A stretch of DNA of 64,000 nucleotides from Streptomyces griseus subsp. griseus (lineage in GTDB: Bacteria; Actinomycetota; Actinomycetes; Streptomycetales; Streptomycetaceae). Below, piece by piece: positions 30,678 through 41,983 of this stretch. The position numbers were made by a program, and so were the translations under genes. Location: positions 3,162,001 to 3,226,000 of the forward strand of contig NZ_CP032543.1 of assembly GCF_003610995.1 (NCBI RefSeq). The letters run 5' to 3'. Positions within the stretch are counted from its first letter, which is position 1; each line of letters begins with the position of its first letter. The notes under the pieces were generated by a model. The model made no database searches. It was not told where the DNA came from and saw nothing but the letters and a program-made list of their open reading frames with translations.

Positions 30678-30910
30678 AGGCCTGGGTGGGCCCCGTCGTC
30701 AAGGGGGGGGCGGGGAGTGTCGGGGCTCGCGAGCGGTACGGGGGTGTGCGGTCCGGCCCGTGCGGTGGGCGCGCGGACCGTGGCCGTGCCGCTTCTCCGG
30801 CCTCGGTGGCGGCGGGCGGCCCGGGTGCGGCCCGGGCTCCGCCTGCTGGTCTTCGCGGAACGCGCCTGGGTGAGGGGACGGGCAGCGGGAGGAGGCGGTC
30901 CGCTCGGCCC

Positions 30911-30934
30911 CCTGACGTCACCCGTGACGTCAGG
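30911..30934 (-). repeat. 11-bp inverted repeat with two TGACGTCA palindromes
   Basis: CCTGACGTCAC (30911-30921), CC, GTGACGTCAGG (30924-30934). Each arm contains the 8-base palindrome TGACGTCA. It lies between the stop of the membrane-protein gene (30965) and the ABC genes, so it may be a terminator or an operator for the ABC operon. The rest of the 30678-30964 gap shows no gene. Confidence 0.65.
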
Positions 30935-30964
30935 AGCGTTCCCGCGCAAGGGGTCTTCCGCGCG

Positions 30965-31498
30965 TCAGCGGCGCTTCGGGCGCTTGCGGGTCGCCGGGTT
31001 GCCCGTGCGGGTCGCGCGGCGCTTCTCGAACTGGGCGCGGGCGCTCTCGTACTCCGCGCGGCGCAGCTTCTCACCCGGAGCCTCGATGAACGAGCGGAAG
31101 AAGTAGGCGAGCAGCGAGCCGATGAAGCCGATCGACTTCAGGCCGCGCAAGGTGTCCTCGCGGGCCGGGTCCTTGGGGCGGGCGCCGAAGCCCTCCCAGG
31201 TCTTGCGGAACGCGATGGCGCTGCAGACCGCGAACATCACGATCACCAGCATCCCGACGAGGCTGCCGACCTTCGCGATCTCCAGGCCCTCGAAGGCGAA
31301 GCGCAGGACGAAGCAGGCGCCCACGGCGGTGGCAAGCGAGCCGACGGCGACGCCGACGCGGCGCAGGCCGTAACCGCCGTCGTGGTCGACCCAGGTCGTC
31401 CCGAAGAAGCGGATCGGCTCAGGCTGCGGGCCGGGGGGTGTGCCCTGGGGCATGCCCGGGGCAGTGGAGGTGCCGGGTGTTTCGCTGTTCTCGCTCAC
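30965..31498 (-). CDS. Conserved membrane protein
   Basis: The 177-residue product starts VSENSETPGTSTAPGMPQGT, then has IRFFGTTWVDHDGGYGLRRV and two hydrophobic helices, GVAVGSLATAVGACFVLRFA and VGSLVGMLVIVMFAVCSAIA, followed by a basic cytoplasmic tail (EKLRRAEYESARAQFEKRRA). A third, weaker hydrophobic stretch is GFIGSLLAYFFRSFIEA. The length and position near proC fit an unnamed integral membrane protein of streptomycetes. GTG 31498 is preferred because the open frame upstream is Arg-rich. Confidence 0.75.
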   Translation of the reverse strand: MSENSETPGTSTAPGMPQGTPPGPQPEPIRFFGTTWVDHDGGYGLRRVGVAVGSLATAVGACFVLRFAFEGLEIAKVGSLVGMLVIVMFAVCSAIAFRKTWEGFGARPKDPAREDTLRGLKSIGFIGSLLAYFFRSFIEAPGEKLRRAEYESARAQFEKRRATRTGNPATRKRPKRR

Positions 31499-31554
31499 GG
31501 GGTCGATTATCCCCGGGCGGGGGCACCCCGTGAGCGAGCGGCTCGGCGGTCCGG

Positions 31555-31893
31555 TCAGTCGCAGCGCGGAGCGACGTAGCCGTCGCTGCCCGTGTGGACG
31601 TAGGTGTCGGAGATGAACTCGCCGTTGGCGATGTTGCACCAGAGGTTCGACGTGCCGTACGGGCCGGTGACCCGCTCCCCCGGCTTCTGGCAGTAGATCG
31701 GGACCTTCATCCCGACCGGGAGCGTCCGCACGATCCGGTAGCTGGTACCGGGGCCGGTGCGGACGTTGACCCGGTAGCCGGGGGCGATCGGGTATCTGTG
31801 CGAAGAGGCCGGTGTCGCGGCGGCGGTGGTGTTCTCTTCCGGTGCCGCTGCCGCTCTCGCCGCCGCGTCCGTGGTCTGCTCGTCAACGCCCAT
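31555..31893 (-). CDS. Bacterial SH3-domain protein
   Basis: The 112-residue product starts MGVDEQTTDAAARAAAAPEE, a low-complexity leader without a signal peptide, followed by an SH3b-like domain: YPIAPGYRVNVRTGPGTSYR, IVRTLPVGMKVPIYCQKPGE and LWCNIANGEFISDTYVHTGS. Two cysteines (IYCQ and LWCN) may form a disulphide. SH3b domains usually bind peptidoglycan or proteins; without an export signal its location is unclear. GGGAGG precedes the ATG at 31893. The next gene, a kinase, is divergent. Confidence 0.8.
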   Translation of the reverse strand: MGVDEQTTDAAARAAAAPEENTTAAATPASSHRYPIAPGYRVNVRTGPGTSYRIVRTLPVGMKVPIYCQKPGERVTGPYGTSNLWCNIANGEFISDTYVHTGSDGYVAPRCD

Positions 31894-32027
31894 GAGGGCC
31901 TCCCCCGTCGAAGAACGATGTGTACGAAGCCGTACGAGGCGCAGGCTAACAACCCCCACGCCACTCGCACGCACCATCGACTAGGCTCCGTGCGTCGCGC
32001 TTGCGCATCAACACACGGGGGTGGGCG

Positions 32028-34208
32028 ATGCCGCCGCTGCCAGGGGCCGGAGCGCATCCGGAAGCGGAGTTTCCGGAATATGCGGGTACCTACCGCCTTG
32101 AGGCATGTCTCGGCTCGGGCGGCATGGGCGTCGTCCATCTGGCCCGGTCCGCCTCCGGGCTTCAGCTCGCGGTGAAGGTGGTGCACCGGCCGTATGCGGC
32201 GGACCCCGAGTTCAGGGCCCGCTTCCGGCAGGAGGTGGCCGCCGCTCGGCGGGTCAGCGGGGCGTTCACCGCGCCGGTCGTGGACGCCGATCCGGAGGCC
32301 GTACGGCCATGGATGGCCACCCTGTACGTCCCCGGGCCGACCCTCGCCGAGCAGGTGAAGCGGAACGGGCCGCTGGCCCCCGCCGAGCTGCGCAGGCTGA
32401 CCGCCGGGCTGGCCGAGGCGCTGCGGGACATCCACCGGGCCGGTGTCATCCACCGCGACCTCAAGCCCAGCAACGTGCTGCTCTCCGACGCGGGCCCGAA
32501 GGTCATCGACTTCGGGATCTCGCGTCCGTACGACAGTGATCTGCGCACCGAGACCGGCAAGCTGATCGGCTCGCCGCCCTATATGGCGCCCGAGCAGTTC
32601 CAGCGGCCGCGTGAGGTGGGGCCGGCGGCCGATGTGTTCGCGCTGGGGGCGGTGCTCGTCCACGCGGCGACGGGGCGGGGGCCGTTCGACTCGGACAGCC
32701 CGTACATCGTGGCGTACCAGGTGGTGCATGACGAGGCGGATCTGAGCGGGGTGCCGGAGGATCTCGCGGAGCTGGTGGGCCGGTGCCTGGCGAAGGACCC
32801 GGCCGCGCGGCCGACCCCGGACGAGGTGATGGCGGCGCTGCGGCCGCCGTCGTACGAGGCCGCCGCGTTCATACCGGCCCAGCGGCGGCCGGCGGCGGTC
32901 ACGCGGGCGGTGGAGGACGCCGCCGAGCGGGCGGGCGCCGAGGACGCCACGCATGTGCGTGGGGCGGTCCCCCGCCGGTGGTGGCGGCCGACGCGTGGGC
33001 GGCTGGTCCTCGCGGCCGCGTTGCTTCTGGTGGTGGCGGGGGCGGGTGCCGGGGGGTTCGCGCTGTGGGGCGGTGACGGGGGTGGTGACGGCGGGGCTGC
33101 CGCGGCCGCGGAGCGTACGACAGAGGAGAAGGCGGCGGAGGACGCCGCCTTCTCGCCGTGGAGGACCACGCTGCGGACCTCCGGCAGCGCCACGCCGGTC
33201 TGCGCCTCCGCCGGGGCGGGCGCGGCCCTGTACTGCGCGGTGGCGGGGACCGGGACCGCGCGGATCGACCCGGCGAACGGGCGCGTGGTCTGGTCGGACC
33301 GGAACACCGCGCTCCGTGACGCCTCGGCGCCCATCGTCTCGGGCGGGGTGGTGCTGTCGGCGGGGCCGGACGGGAAGCTGCGCGCGTACGACCCGGTGAA
33401 GGGCGTCCCGGTCCGGGAGACCGGCCTCTCCGCCAGCCCCGGCTCCGCGTTCCCCGCCGGGTCCACGCTGCTGGTCGTCGCGGACGACGGCACGGTGACG
33501 GCGCTGGACGGCGCGAGCGGGGTGGAGCTGTGGGAACACCCGCTGAAGGGGCACACGCGGCCGGACTTCGGGCTGTACGACGAGGCGTCCGGCCTCGTGT
33601 ACGCCGCCGAGCACTCGGCGGCCGGCACCTCGACCCTGGTGACCGCCGTGGACGCGGCGAGCGGGCGGGCGGCGTGGCAGCGGCGGCTGGACGGGATGCT
33701 GACGCCGGTCTCCACCGCCGGGGCCGGGGAGCTGGTCCTGACGGAGATGAACGCGGACATGCAGACGGTCGGGCTGGTGCGGTACGCGCCCGGGAAGCGG
33801 ACGGCCGACCGGATCGCGCTGCCGTTCCGGCTGGACGAGCCGCAGGTGGTGATGGGCGGGGACGCGGCGTATCTGCTGGCCCGGGGCGGCTCGCTGGTGG
33901 CCGTGGACACGGCGGCGGGCGGCGGGAAGGCCGAGCTGTGGCGGCTGGAGACCGGGGTGGGGCGGGGGTCCGCGCCGGTGCTCGGGGAGGGCGGGCACCT
34001 GTACTTCTCGGCCGCGGACGGGCGGCTGCTGGCCGTCGACACGGGGCGGGGGACGTTGGTGGGGCAGACGCGGGCGCGGTTGAGCGGGGGGAAGCTGACG
34101 TACGCGTCCGACCTGCCTGCGCCGGTGGCGGCGGGGCGGGTGGTCGTGGGGACGGCACCGGACGGGTCGGTGTTCGCTGTGGATGGGGTGGAGCCTGGGG
34201 GTTGGTAG
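32028..34208 (+). CDS. Membrane Ser/Thr protein kinase with PQQ/beta-propeller-like sensor
   Basis: A PknB-type kinase of 726 residues. The kinase domain (20-270) has the glycine loop LGSGGMGVVHLA (29-40), Lys50 in LQLAVKVV, HRDLKPSN (142-149), DFGIS (161-165) and APEQ (187-190). The juxtamembrane segment is followed by one transmembrane helix at about 325-347 (LVLAAALLLVVAGAGAGGFA) and an extracellular part with WD/PQQ-like repeats (ARIDPANGRVVWSDRN, LDGASGVELWEHPLKG, LYFSAADGRLLAVDTG). It probably senses an extracellular ligand; the ligand is unknown. ATG 32028 follows GGGGGTGGGCG. The gene diverges from the SH3 gene. Confidence 0.9.
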   Translation: MPPLPGAGAHPEAEFPEYAGTYRLEACLGSGGMGVVHLARSASGLQLAVKVVHRPYAADPEFRARFRQEVAAARRVSGAFTAPVVDADPEAVRPWMATLYVPGPTLAEQVKRNGPLAPAELRRLTAGLAEALRDIHRAGVIHRDLKPSNVLLSDAGPKVIDFGISRPYDSDLRTETGKLIGSPPYMAPEQFQRPREVGPAADVFALGAVLVHAATGRGPFDSDSPYIVAYQVVHDEADLSGVPEDLAELVGRCLAKDPAARPTPDEVMAALRPPSYEAAAFIPAQRRPAAVTRAVEDAAERAGAEDATHVRGAVPRRWWRPTRGRLVLAAALLLVVAGAGAGGFALWGGDGGGDGGAAAAAERTTEEKAAEDAAFSPWRTTLRTSGSATPVCASAGAGAALYCAVAGTGTARIDPANGRVVWSDRNTALRDASAPIVSGGVVLSAGPDGKLRAYDPVKGVPVRETGLSASPGSAFPAGSTLLVVADDGTVTALDGASGVELWEHPLKGHTRPDFGLYDEASGLVYAAEHSAAGTSTLVTAVDAASGRAAWQRRLDGMLTPVSTAGAGELVLTEMNADMQTVGLVRYAPGKRTADRIALPFRLDEPQVVMGGDAAYLLARGGSLVAVDTAAGGGKAELWRLETGVGRGSAPVLGEGGHLYFSAADGRLLAVDTGRGTLVGQTRARLSGGKLTYASDLPAPVAAGRVVVGTAPDGSVFAVDGVEPGGW

Positions 34209-34251
34209 GGGACGGGTACCGGGTGGCGGGGTCCACCCGGGGCCCTGCCCC

Positions 34252-34302
34252 GCGCCGGTGCCCCTCAAGCGCCGGAGGCGCTGGGATGGGGCGCACCGGC
34301 GC
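34252..34302 (+). terminator. Nested hairpin between kinase and ilvD
   Basis: GCGCCGGTGC (34252-34261) pairs with GCACCGGCGC (34293-34302); within lies AGCGCC-GGA-GGCGCT (34268-34282). It lies between convergent stops at 34208 and 34384 and can work in both directions. The type is common in Streptomyces intergenic regions. Confidence 0.65.
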
Positions 34303-34383
34303 CGGGGGCTGGAGGGTGCGGGTGCCCCAGGCGCTCGGCGAAGGGGAGCCGGAAGCGGCTCCCCCAGTCCCCGCCCCCAGATG

Positions 34384-36234
34384 TCAGCCCAGCTTTGAGA
34401 TGTCCCTGACCGCGCCCCGGTCCGCGCTCGTCGCCATCGCCGCGTAGGCGCGCAGCGCCGCCGAGACCTTGCGTTCGCGGGACTTCGGGGCGTACACGCC
34501 GTTGAGCGCGGCACGGCGGGTGGCCAGTTCGGTGTCGTCGACCAGCAACTCGATCGAGCGGTCCGGGATGTCGATGCGGATGCGGTCGCCGTCCTCGACG
34601 AGGGCGATCGTGCCGCCGGAGGCCGCCTCGGGTGAGGCGTGGCCGATGGAGAGGCCCGACGTACCGCCGGAGAAGCGGCCGTCGGTCACCAGGGCGCAGA
34701 CCTTGCCCAGGCCCCGGCCCTTGAGGAAGGACGTCGGGTAGAGCATCTCCTGCATGCCGGGGCCGCCGCGCGGGCCCTCGTAGCGGATGACGACGACATC
34801 GCCCGGCTGGATCTCCTTGCGGAGGATCTTGTCGACCGCCTCCTCCTGCGACTCGCAGACGACGGCCGGGCCCTCGAAGGTCCAGATCGACTCGTCGACA
34901 CCGGCCGTCTTCACGACGCAGCCGTCCACGGCGAGGTTGCCCTTGAGGACGGCGAGGCCGCCGTCCTTGGAGTAGGCGTGTTCGACGTCGCGGATGCAGC
35001 CGCCCGCCGCGTCCAGGTCGAGGGTGTCCCACCGCTCGGACTGGGAGAAGGCGGTCGCGGAGCGGACGCAGCCGGGGGCGGCGTGCCACAGTTCGACGGC
35101 CTCGGGGGACGGGGAGCCGCCGCGCACGTCCCAGTTCTTCAGCCACTCGGCGAGGGTGTCGGAGTGCACGGAGTGGACGTCCTCGTTGAGCAGTCCGCCG
35201 CGGTGCAGCTCGCCGAGGAGGGCGGGGATACCGCCGGCGCGGTGGACGTCCTCCATGTAGTACGTACCGCCGGGGGCGACGTTCGGGGCGACCTTGGACA
35301 GGCACGGGACGCGGCGCGAGACCTCGTTGATGTCGTCCAGGTCGTACGCCAGCTCCGCTTCCTCGGCGGCGGCCAGGAGGTGGAGGATCGTGTTGGTGGA
35401 GCCGCCCATCGCGATGTCGAGCGCCATGGCGTTGTCGAACGCGGCGCGGGTGCCGATGGAGCGCGGCAGGACCGTCTCGTCGTCCTGCTCGTAGTACCGC
35501 TTGGTGATCTCGACGACCGTGCGGCCGGCGGTCTCGTACAGCGCCTTGCGGGCGGTGTGGGTGGCGAGGACCGAGCCGTTGCCGGGGAGGGAGAGGCCGA
35601 GGACCTCGGTCAGGCAGTTCATCGAGTTGGCGGTGAACATGCCGGAACAGCTGCCGCAGGTGGGGCAGGCGTTCTCCTCGATACGGAGGATGTCCTCGTC
35701 CGAGATGGACTCGTCGACCGCGTCGCTGATCGCGTTGACCAGGTCGAGTTTTCGCACGGTGCCGTCGACGAGGGTGGCCTTGCCGGCCTCCATCGGGCCG
35801 CCGGAGACGAAGACCGTCGGGATGTTGAGGCGCATCGCGGCCATCAGCATGCCCGGGGTGATCTTGTCGCAGTTGGAGATGCAGATCAGCGCGTCCGCGC
35901 AGTGCGCCTCGACCATGTACTCGACGGAGTCGGCGATCAGGTCGCGGGAGGGCAGGCTGTAGAGCATGCCGCCGTGGCCCATCGCGATGCCGTCGTCCAC
36001 GGCGATGGTGTTGAACTCACGCGGGACCGCGCCCGCCGCGAGGATCGCCTCCGAGACGATCCGGCCGACCGGGGCGAGGTGGGTGTGGCCGGGGACGAAC
36101 TCGGTGAACGAGTTGGCGACCGCGATGATCGGCTTGCCGATGTCCGCGCTCGCTACGCCCGACGCGCGCATAAGGGCGCGCGCGCCCGCCATGTTGCGTC
36201 CGTGGGTGACCGTGCGGGACCTCAGCTGGGGCAT
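34384..36234 (-). CDS. ilvD: Dihydroxy-acid dehydratase
   Basis: IlvD makes 2-keto acids from dihydroxy acids in valine, leucine and isoleucine synthesis, using an iron-sulphur cluster. The 616-residue product has the normal length. Seen: [60 protein letters not shown] (Cys122, Lys124), the cluster region [20 protein letters not shown] (Cys190, 193, 196) and [20 protein letters not shown] near the C-terminus. The start ATG 36234 has GAGCGA upstream. It stands alone with a hairpin downstream; the TetR gene lies upstream. Confidence 0.96.
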   Translation of the reverse strand: MPQLRSRTVTHGRNMAGARALMRASGVASADIGKPIIAVANSFTEFVPGHTHLAPVGRIVSEAILAAGAVPREFNTIAVDDGIAMGHGGMLYSLPSRDLIADSVEYMVEAHCADALICISNCDKITPGMLMAAMRLNIPTVFVSGGPMEAGKATLVDGTVRKLDLVNAISDAVDESISDEDILRIEENACPTCGSCSGMFTANSMNCLTEVLGLSLPGNGSVLATHTARKALYETAGRTVVEITKRYYEQDDETVLPRSIGTRAAFDNAMALDIAMGGSTNTILHLLAAAEEAELAYDLDDINEVSRRVPCLSKVAPNVAPGGTYYMEDVHRAGGIPALLGELHRGGLLNEDVHSVHSDTLAEWLKNWDVRGGSPSPEAVELWHAAPGCVRSATAFSQSERWDTLDLDAAGGCIRDVEHAYSKDGGLAVLKGNLAVDGCVVKTAGVDESIWTFEGPAVVCESQEEAVDKILRKEIQPGDVVVIRYEGPRGGPGMQEMLYPTSFLKGRGLGKVCALVTDGRFSGGTSGLSIGHASPEAASGGTIALVEDGDRIRIDIPDRSIELLVDDTELATRRAALNGVYAPKSRERKVSAALRAYAAMATSADRGAVRDISKLG

Positions 36235-36377
36235 CGTCGCTCGCTCCTTCGGCAGGGGTGCTGCCTCCGACAGTTACGGAAAGACTGTCTTCGAGCGTAC
36301 GCCCCGGATCCAAGATCTGGACAGGCTGTCCGGAATACGGGATGGGATGGTCGGTACGTGGGCACGCGCCGTGCGCG

Positions 36378-36998
36378 TCAGCCCTCGCCGCCCAAGTATC
36401 GCTGGAGCGTCGGTGCCACCATCGCGACGATCTCCTCCGGGTCCGCCGACGCGAGCGGCTCGGCCCGGATCACGTACCGCAGCATCGCGATGCCGATCAT
36501 GTGCGAGGCGGCCAGCTCCGCGCGGAACGTCGCGTCGGGGACGTCCAGCTCCGCCGCGATCCGCTCCAGCAGGCGGCGCAGGACGAAGCCCCGCAGCACC
36601 TTCGCCGCCGCCTCGTGGGTGAGCGCCGAGCGCAGGATCGCCAGGAGCGGGGCGCGGGTCGCCGGGTTCTCCCATACGGAGAGGAAGTAGCGGGCCAGCC
36701 GCTCCCCCAGGCCCTCCGGGGGGCCGCCGAGGACCGTGGGGATGACCAGGGCCGGTTCGAAGGAGAGCTCCACCGCTGCCGCGAAGACCTCGTCCTTCGT
36801 GCCGAAGTAGTGGTGGACGAGGGCCGCGTCGACCCCGGCGGCCCTGGCGATGCCCCGGACCGACGTCTTGTCGTATCCGCGCTGGGCGAACTCGGTACGG
36901 GCCGCCTCCAGGATGCGCGTGCGGGAGTCGGGCCCCTCGGCGGCCGCCCGGCGGGAGGGGCGGCCCCGGCGCCGGGGCGCGGGCGCGTCCTCGGTCAC
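36378..36998 (-). CDS. TetR/AcrR family transcriptional regulator
   Basis: The 206-residue protein starts VTEDAPAPRRRGRPSRRAAA and has the TetR DNA-binding domain SRTRILEAARTEFAQRGYDK, SVRGIARAAGVDAALVHHYF and GTKDEVFAAAVELSFE. The rest is an all-helical ligand domain (TVLGGPPEGLGERLARYFLS, TFRAELAASHMIGIAMLRYV). GTG 36998 is the start; an 18-base direct repeat (36987-37004 and 37040-37057) duplicates the start region. It is 49 bases from the isomerase-like gene upstream, which suggests co-transcription. Confidence 0.86.
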   Translation of the reverse strand: MTEDAPAPRRRGRPSRRAAAEGPDSRTRILEAARTEFAQRGYDKTSVRGIARAAGVDAALVHHYFGTKDEVFAAAVELSFEPALVIPTVLGGPPEGLGERLARYFLSVWENPATRAPLLAILRSALTHEAAAKVLRGFVLRRLLERIAAELDVPDATFRAELAASHMIGIAMLRYVIRAEPLASADPEEIVAMVAPTLQRYLGGEG

Positions 36999-37047
36999 GG
37001 GCGGTCCGGGGTGCGGGATGCCGGGCGCGGGTGCCGGCGGTCCTCGG

Positions 37048-39810
<2,763 letters not shown>

Positions 39811-39847
39811 GAGCGAGAACCGGCGCAGGTCCGGGAGCAAGAGCCGT

Positions 39848-39873
39848 CGTAGGGCCGAGAGCAGGGCCCTACG
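39848..39873 (+). terminator. Hairpin between convergent genes
   Basis: CGTAGGGCC (39848-39856) pairs with GGCCCTACG (39865-39873) with an 8-base loop, between stops at 39810 and 39906. Confidence 0.6.
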
Positions 39874-39905
39874 CAGGTCCTGGAGTACGACCAGGCGTTA
39901 CGTCG

Positions 39906-41786
39906 TCACTCCGTCGGGTCCGGGGCGCTCGGGCCCGGATCGGTCGGGGCCGGGTCCGTGGGGTCCGGGCCGGGCGGGGTCGTCGGGTCGGTCGGGGTGG
40001 GGTCGGTGGGGGTCGGGTCCGTGGGGCCCGGGTCGGTGGGGCCGGGGCCCGGGTCGGTCGGGCCGGGGTCCGTCGGGCCGGGATCGGTCGGGCTCGGGCC
40101 CGGACGGGTGGGGCCGGGGTCGGTCGGGCGCGGGTTCGTGGGGCCGGGTGAGCCGGGTGCGGGGCGCGTCGGATCGGGGGTGGTGCCGGTCGGCGGGGCC
40201 GTCGCACCATGACCGTCGATGATCACGGCGGAGCCCGAGGGGCTGAGCGCGATCCGGGCCCGCCACGGGCCGCGCGGGGCCGCCGCGTGGTTCACCGCGA
40301 CCGTGACGGTGGTCGACTTCCCGGCCGCGAGGGTGCCCGACGTACGGCTCAGGCGCAGCCACCGTGCGTCCGTCGTGGCCGCCCAGTCGACCGGCCCCTG
40401 GGCTGAGGCGGTCAGCGTGATCGTCGTGAGCGCGCCGGAGGTCCGGGCGGTGACGGTCAGGCGGCCCTCGCCCTCCCGGTCGGCGCCGGTGCTGATCACC
40501 TCGGCCGTGACGTCCGGGGAGTGGATACCGCGCCGGTCGCCGGAGCGTGCGCTGCCCGCCTCCTCGTGCGGGGCCCCCGGGTCGCCGCTGATCTCGCCCG
40601 CGCCCTCGATCTCGGTGGCGGTGATCTTGGAGCCGTCGTGGCCCTCTCCGGTGAGCGGAGCGCCCCGGTACGCGGCCCACAGGGCGATCACCGGGGCGGC
40701 GACCACGGTGGCGACCACCGTCGTCGTCACGACCCGGGCGCGCACGCGGTCCCGGCGGGCGGCGTGGTCCTTGGGGTCCAGCGGATAGCCGGTGCGGCCG
40801 AAGCGCGGGCCGCCCGAGCGGGAGCGCCGGGCCTGGGCCAGGGCGACGTGCACCGAGGGGCGGGGCGCCTCGACCAGCGGCAACGGGGCGGCCGGGGCGA
40901 CGGTGGCGCCGGGCCAGGGGCCTGCCGCGTCGACCCGTTCGGCGGCACGGCGGCAGCGGGGGCAGTCGTCGACGTGCCGGACCAGCTCGCGGCGGAGGGC
41001 GGCGGAGAGCAGCACCTGGTGGTCCCCGGTGAGGCGGGCGACGGTGGGGCAGTTCGCGGTCTCCACGACGGCGAGCGCGGCCCGGGTCCGTTCGACCTCG
41101 CAGGCCGCCGCCGCCAGCAGCTCCCGGGCGGCGACCGGCTCCAGGCCGAGCACGGAGGCGACCGCGCGGGGGGTGAGCCGGTGGCGTACGGCCAGTTCGA
41201 GCGCTTCGCGCTGCTCCGGGGTGGTGCCGGCGGCCTCGGGCCAGGCGAGGGTGGCGAGCTCCCGTCGGCGGGCCTCGACGGCCGGGGACTCGGCGGGGTC
41301 GGGGGTGGTGGCCTCCTCGGGAGTGGCGGGGGCGAGGTCCTCCGGGCCCTTCACAGGGGCCGAGGGGGCGGCCGACGCGATGACCGACGCGGCGGCCGAG
41401 GAGCGTTCCACGGCGGCCGAGGAGCGTTCTGCGGGCCCCGTGCCCCTGGCCGGTGCCGGGGGCCTGCGGTGGGCCTGGCGGCCTCGCCTGCGCTCGGTGA
41501 GGCTGCGCAGACAGGTCCAGCGGGCCAGGGCGTAGAGCCAGGATTGACGTTCCTCCTCGGCCTCGGGGCACCGCGTGTCGTGCCGGTCCGCAATCGCCAG
41601 GACCGTACCGAGCGCCTCGGCCGCCGCGTCGTGGTCGCAGAGCACGGAGAGGCAGTAGGTGAAGAGGCCGTCGAGATACGGCTCGTAACGTGCGGCCGGC
41701 CGCTGGGCCGGGGCGTGAGGTGCTCGCCGGTGCGCCCGGTGTGCGCCGGTGGTGTCCGTGGGGGTCTGCAGCCTGCTGCTCGTCAC
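39906..41786 (-). CDS. Mosaic membrane protein: sigma-70-like N-terminus, zinc motif, BACON-like domain
   Basis: About 626 residues from GTG 41786 (VTSSRLQTPTDTTGAHRAHR). The N-terminal part resembles ECF sigma region 2 (YLDGLFTYCLSVLCDHDAAA, SWLYALARWTCLRSL) and region 4 (TPEQREALELAVRHRLTPRA, VASVLGLEPVAARELLAAAA). A C-rich HVDDCPRCRRAAE resembles the zinc motif of anti-sigma factors. One membrane helix (VVTTTVVATVVAAPVIALWA) precedes an extracellular BACON/Ig-like part (LTVTARTSGALTTITLTASA, LRLSRTSGTLAAGKSTTVTV) and a Pro/Thr/Asp repeat tail. It probably links a signal outside to regulation inside. ATG/GTG choices upstream are weaker. Confidence 0.75.
   Translation of the reverse strand: MTSSRLQTPTDTTGAHRAHRRAPHAPAQRPAARYEPYLDGLFTYCLSVLCDHDAAAEALGTVLAIADRHDTRCPEAEEERQSWLYALARWTCLRSLTERRRGRQAHRRPPAPARGTGPAERSSAAVERSSAAASVIASAAPSAPVKGPEDLAPATPEEATTPDPAESPAVEARRRELATLAWPEAAGTTPEQREALELAVRHRLTPRAVASVLGLEPVAARELLAAAACEVERTRAALAVVETANCPTVARLTGDHQVLLSAALRRELVRHVDDCPRCRRAAERVDAAGPWPGATVAPAAPLPLVEAPRPSVHVALAQARRSRSGGPRFGRTGYPLDPKDHAARRDRVRARVVTTTVVATVVAAPVIALWAAYRGAPLTGEGHDGSKITATEIEGAGEISGDPGAPHEEAGSARSGDRRGIHSPDVTAEVISTGADREGEGRLTVTARTSGALTTITLTASAQGPVDWAATTDARWLRLSRTSGTLAAGKSTTVTVAVNHAAAPRGPWRARIALSPSGSAVIIDGHGATAPPTGTTPDPTRPAPGSPGPTNPRPTDPGPTRPGPSPTDPGPTDPGPTDPGPGPTDPGPTDPTPTDPTPTDPTTPPGPDPTDPAPTDPGPSAPDPTE
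39957..40140 (-). repeat. Tandem GP-T-DPG coding repeats
   Basis: The 3' end of the preceding gene is built from short repeats that code for DPGPTDPGPTDPGP, TDPTPTDP and related units. At DNA level these are runs of GGGTCGGTGGGGCCG-like units. Such repeats are prone to slippage and unit-number variation between strains. Confidence 0.85.
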
Positions 41787-41983
41787 CCGGCGACCGTAAA
41801 CAGAGGAGTACGCGCCCTTGGTGCCCCTTGAGCACATTTAATCCTTACGGGTGAACGTATCCCTCGAAAGGGGACGGGGATCATGGATTCCGCCCGAAGT
41901 GCTTCCGTGCGCCCTCCGTGCGGAGTGCTCCCCGCGCCCCCTGCGCGGGCGGCGGTGTCAGACCCCACCTATACGGTGACGCC

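Noticed and set aside
31707..34514. 935-codon minus-strand open frame
   Set aside because: Antisense to the kinase gene; the translation is Pro/Arg/Gly-rich without a domain.
39957..40140. CRISPR-like array
   Set aside because: The repeats are short, continuous and in frame inside a coding region, without unique spacers.
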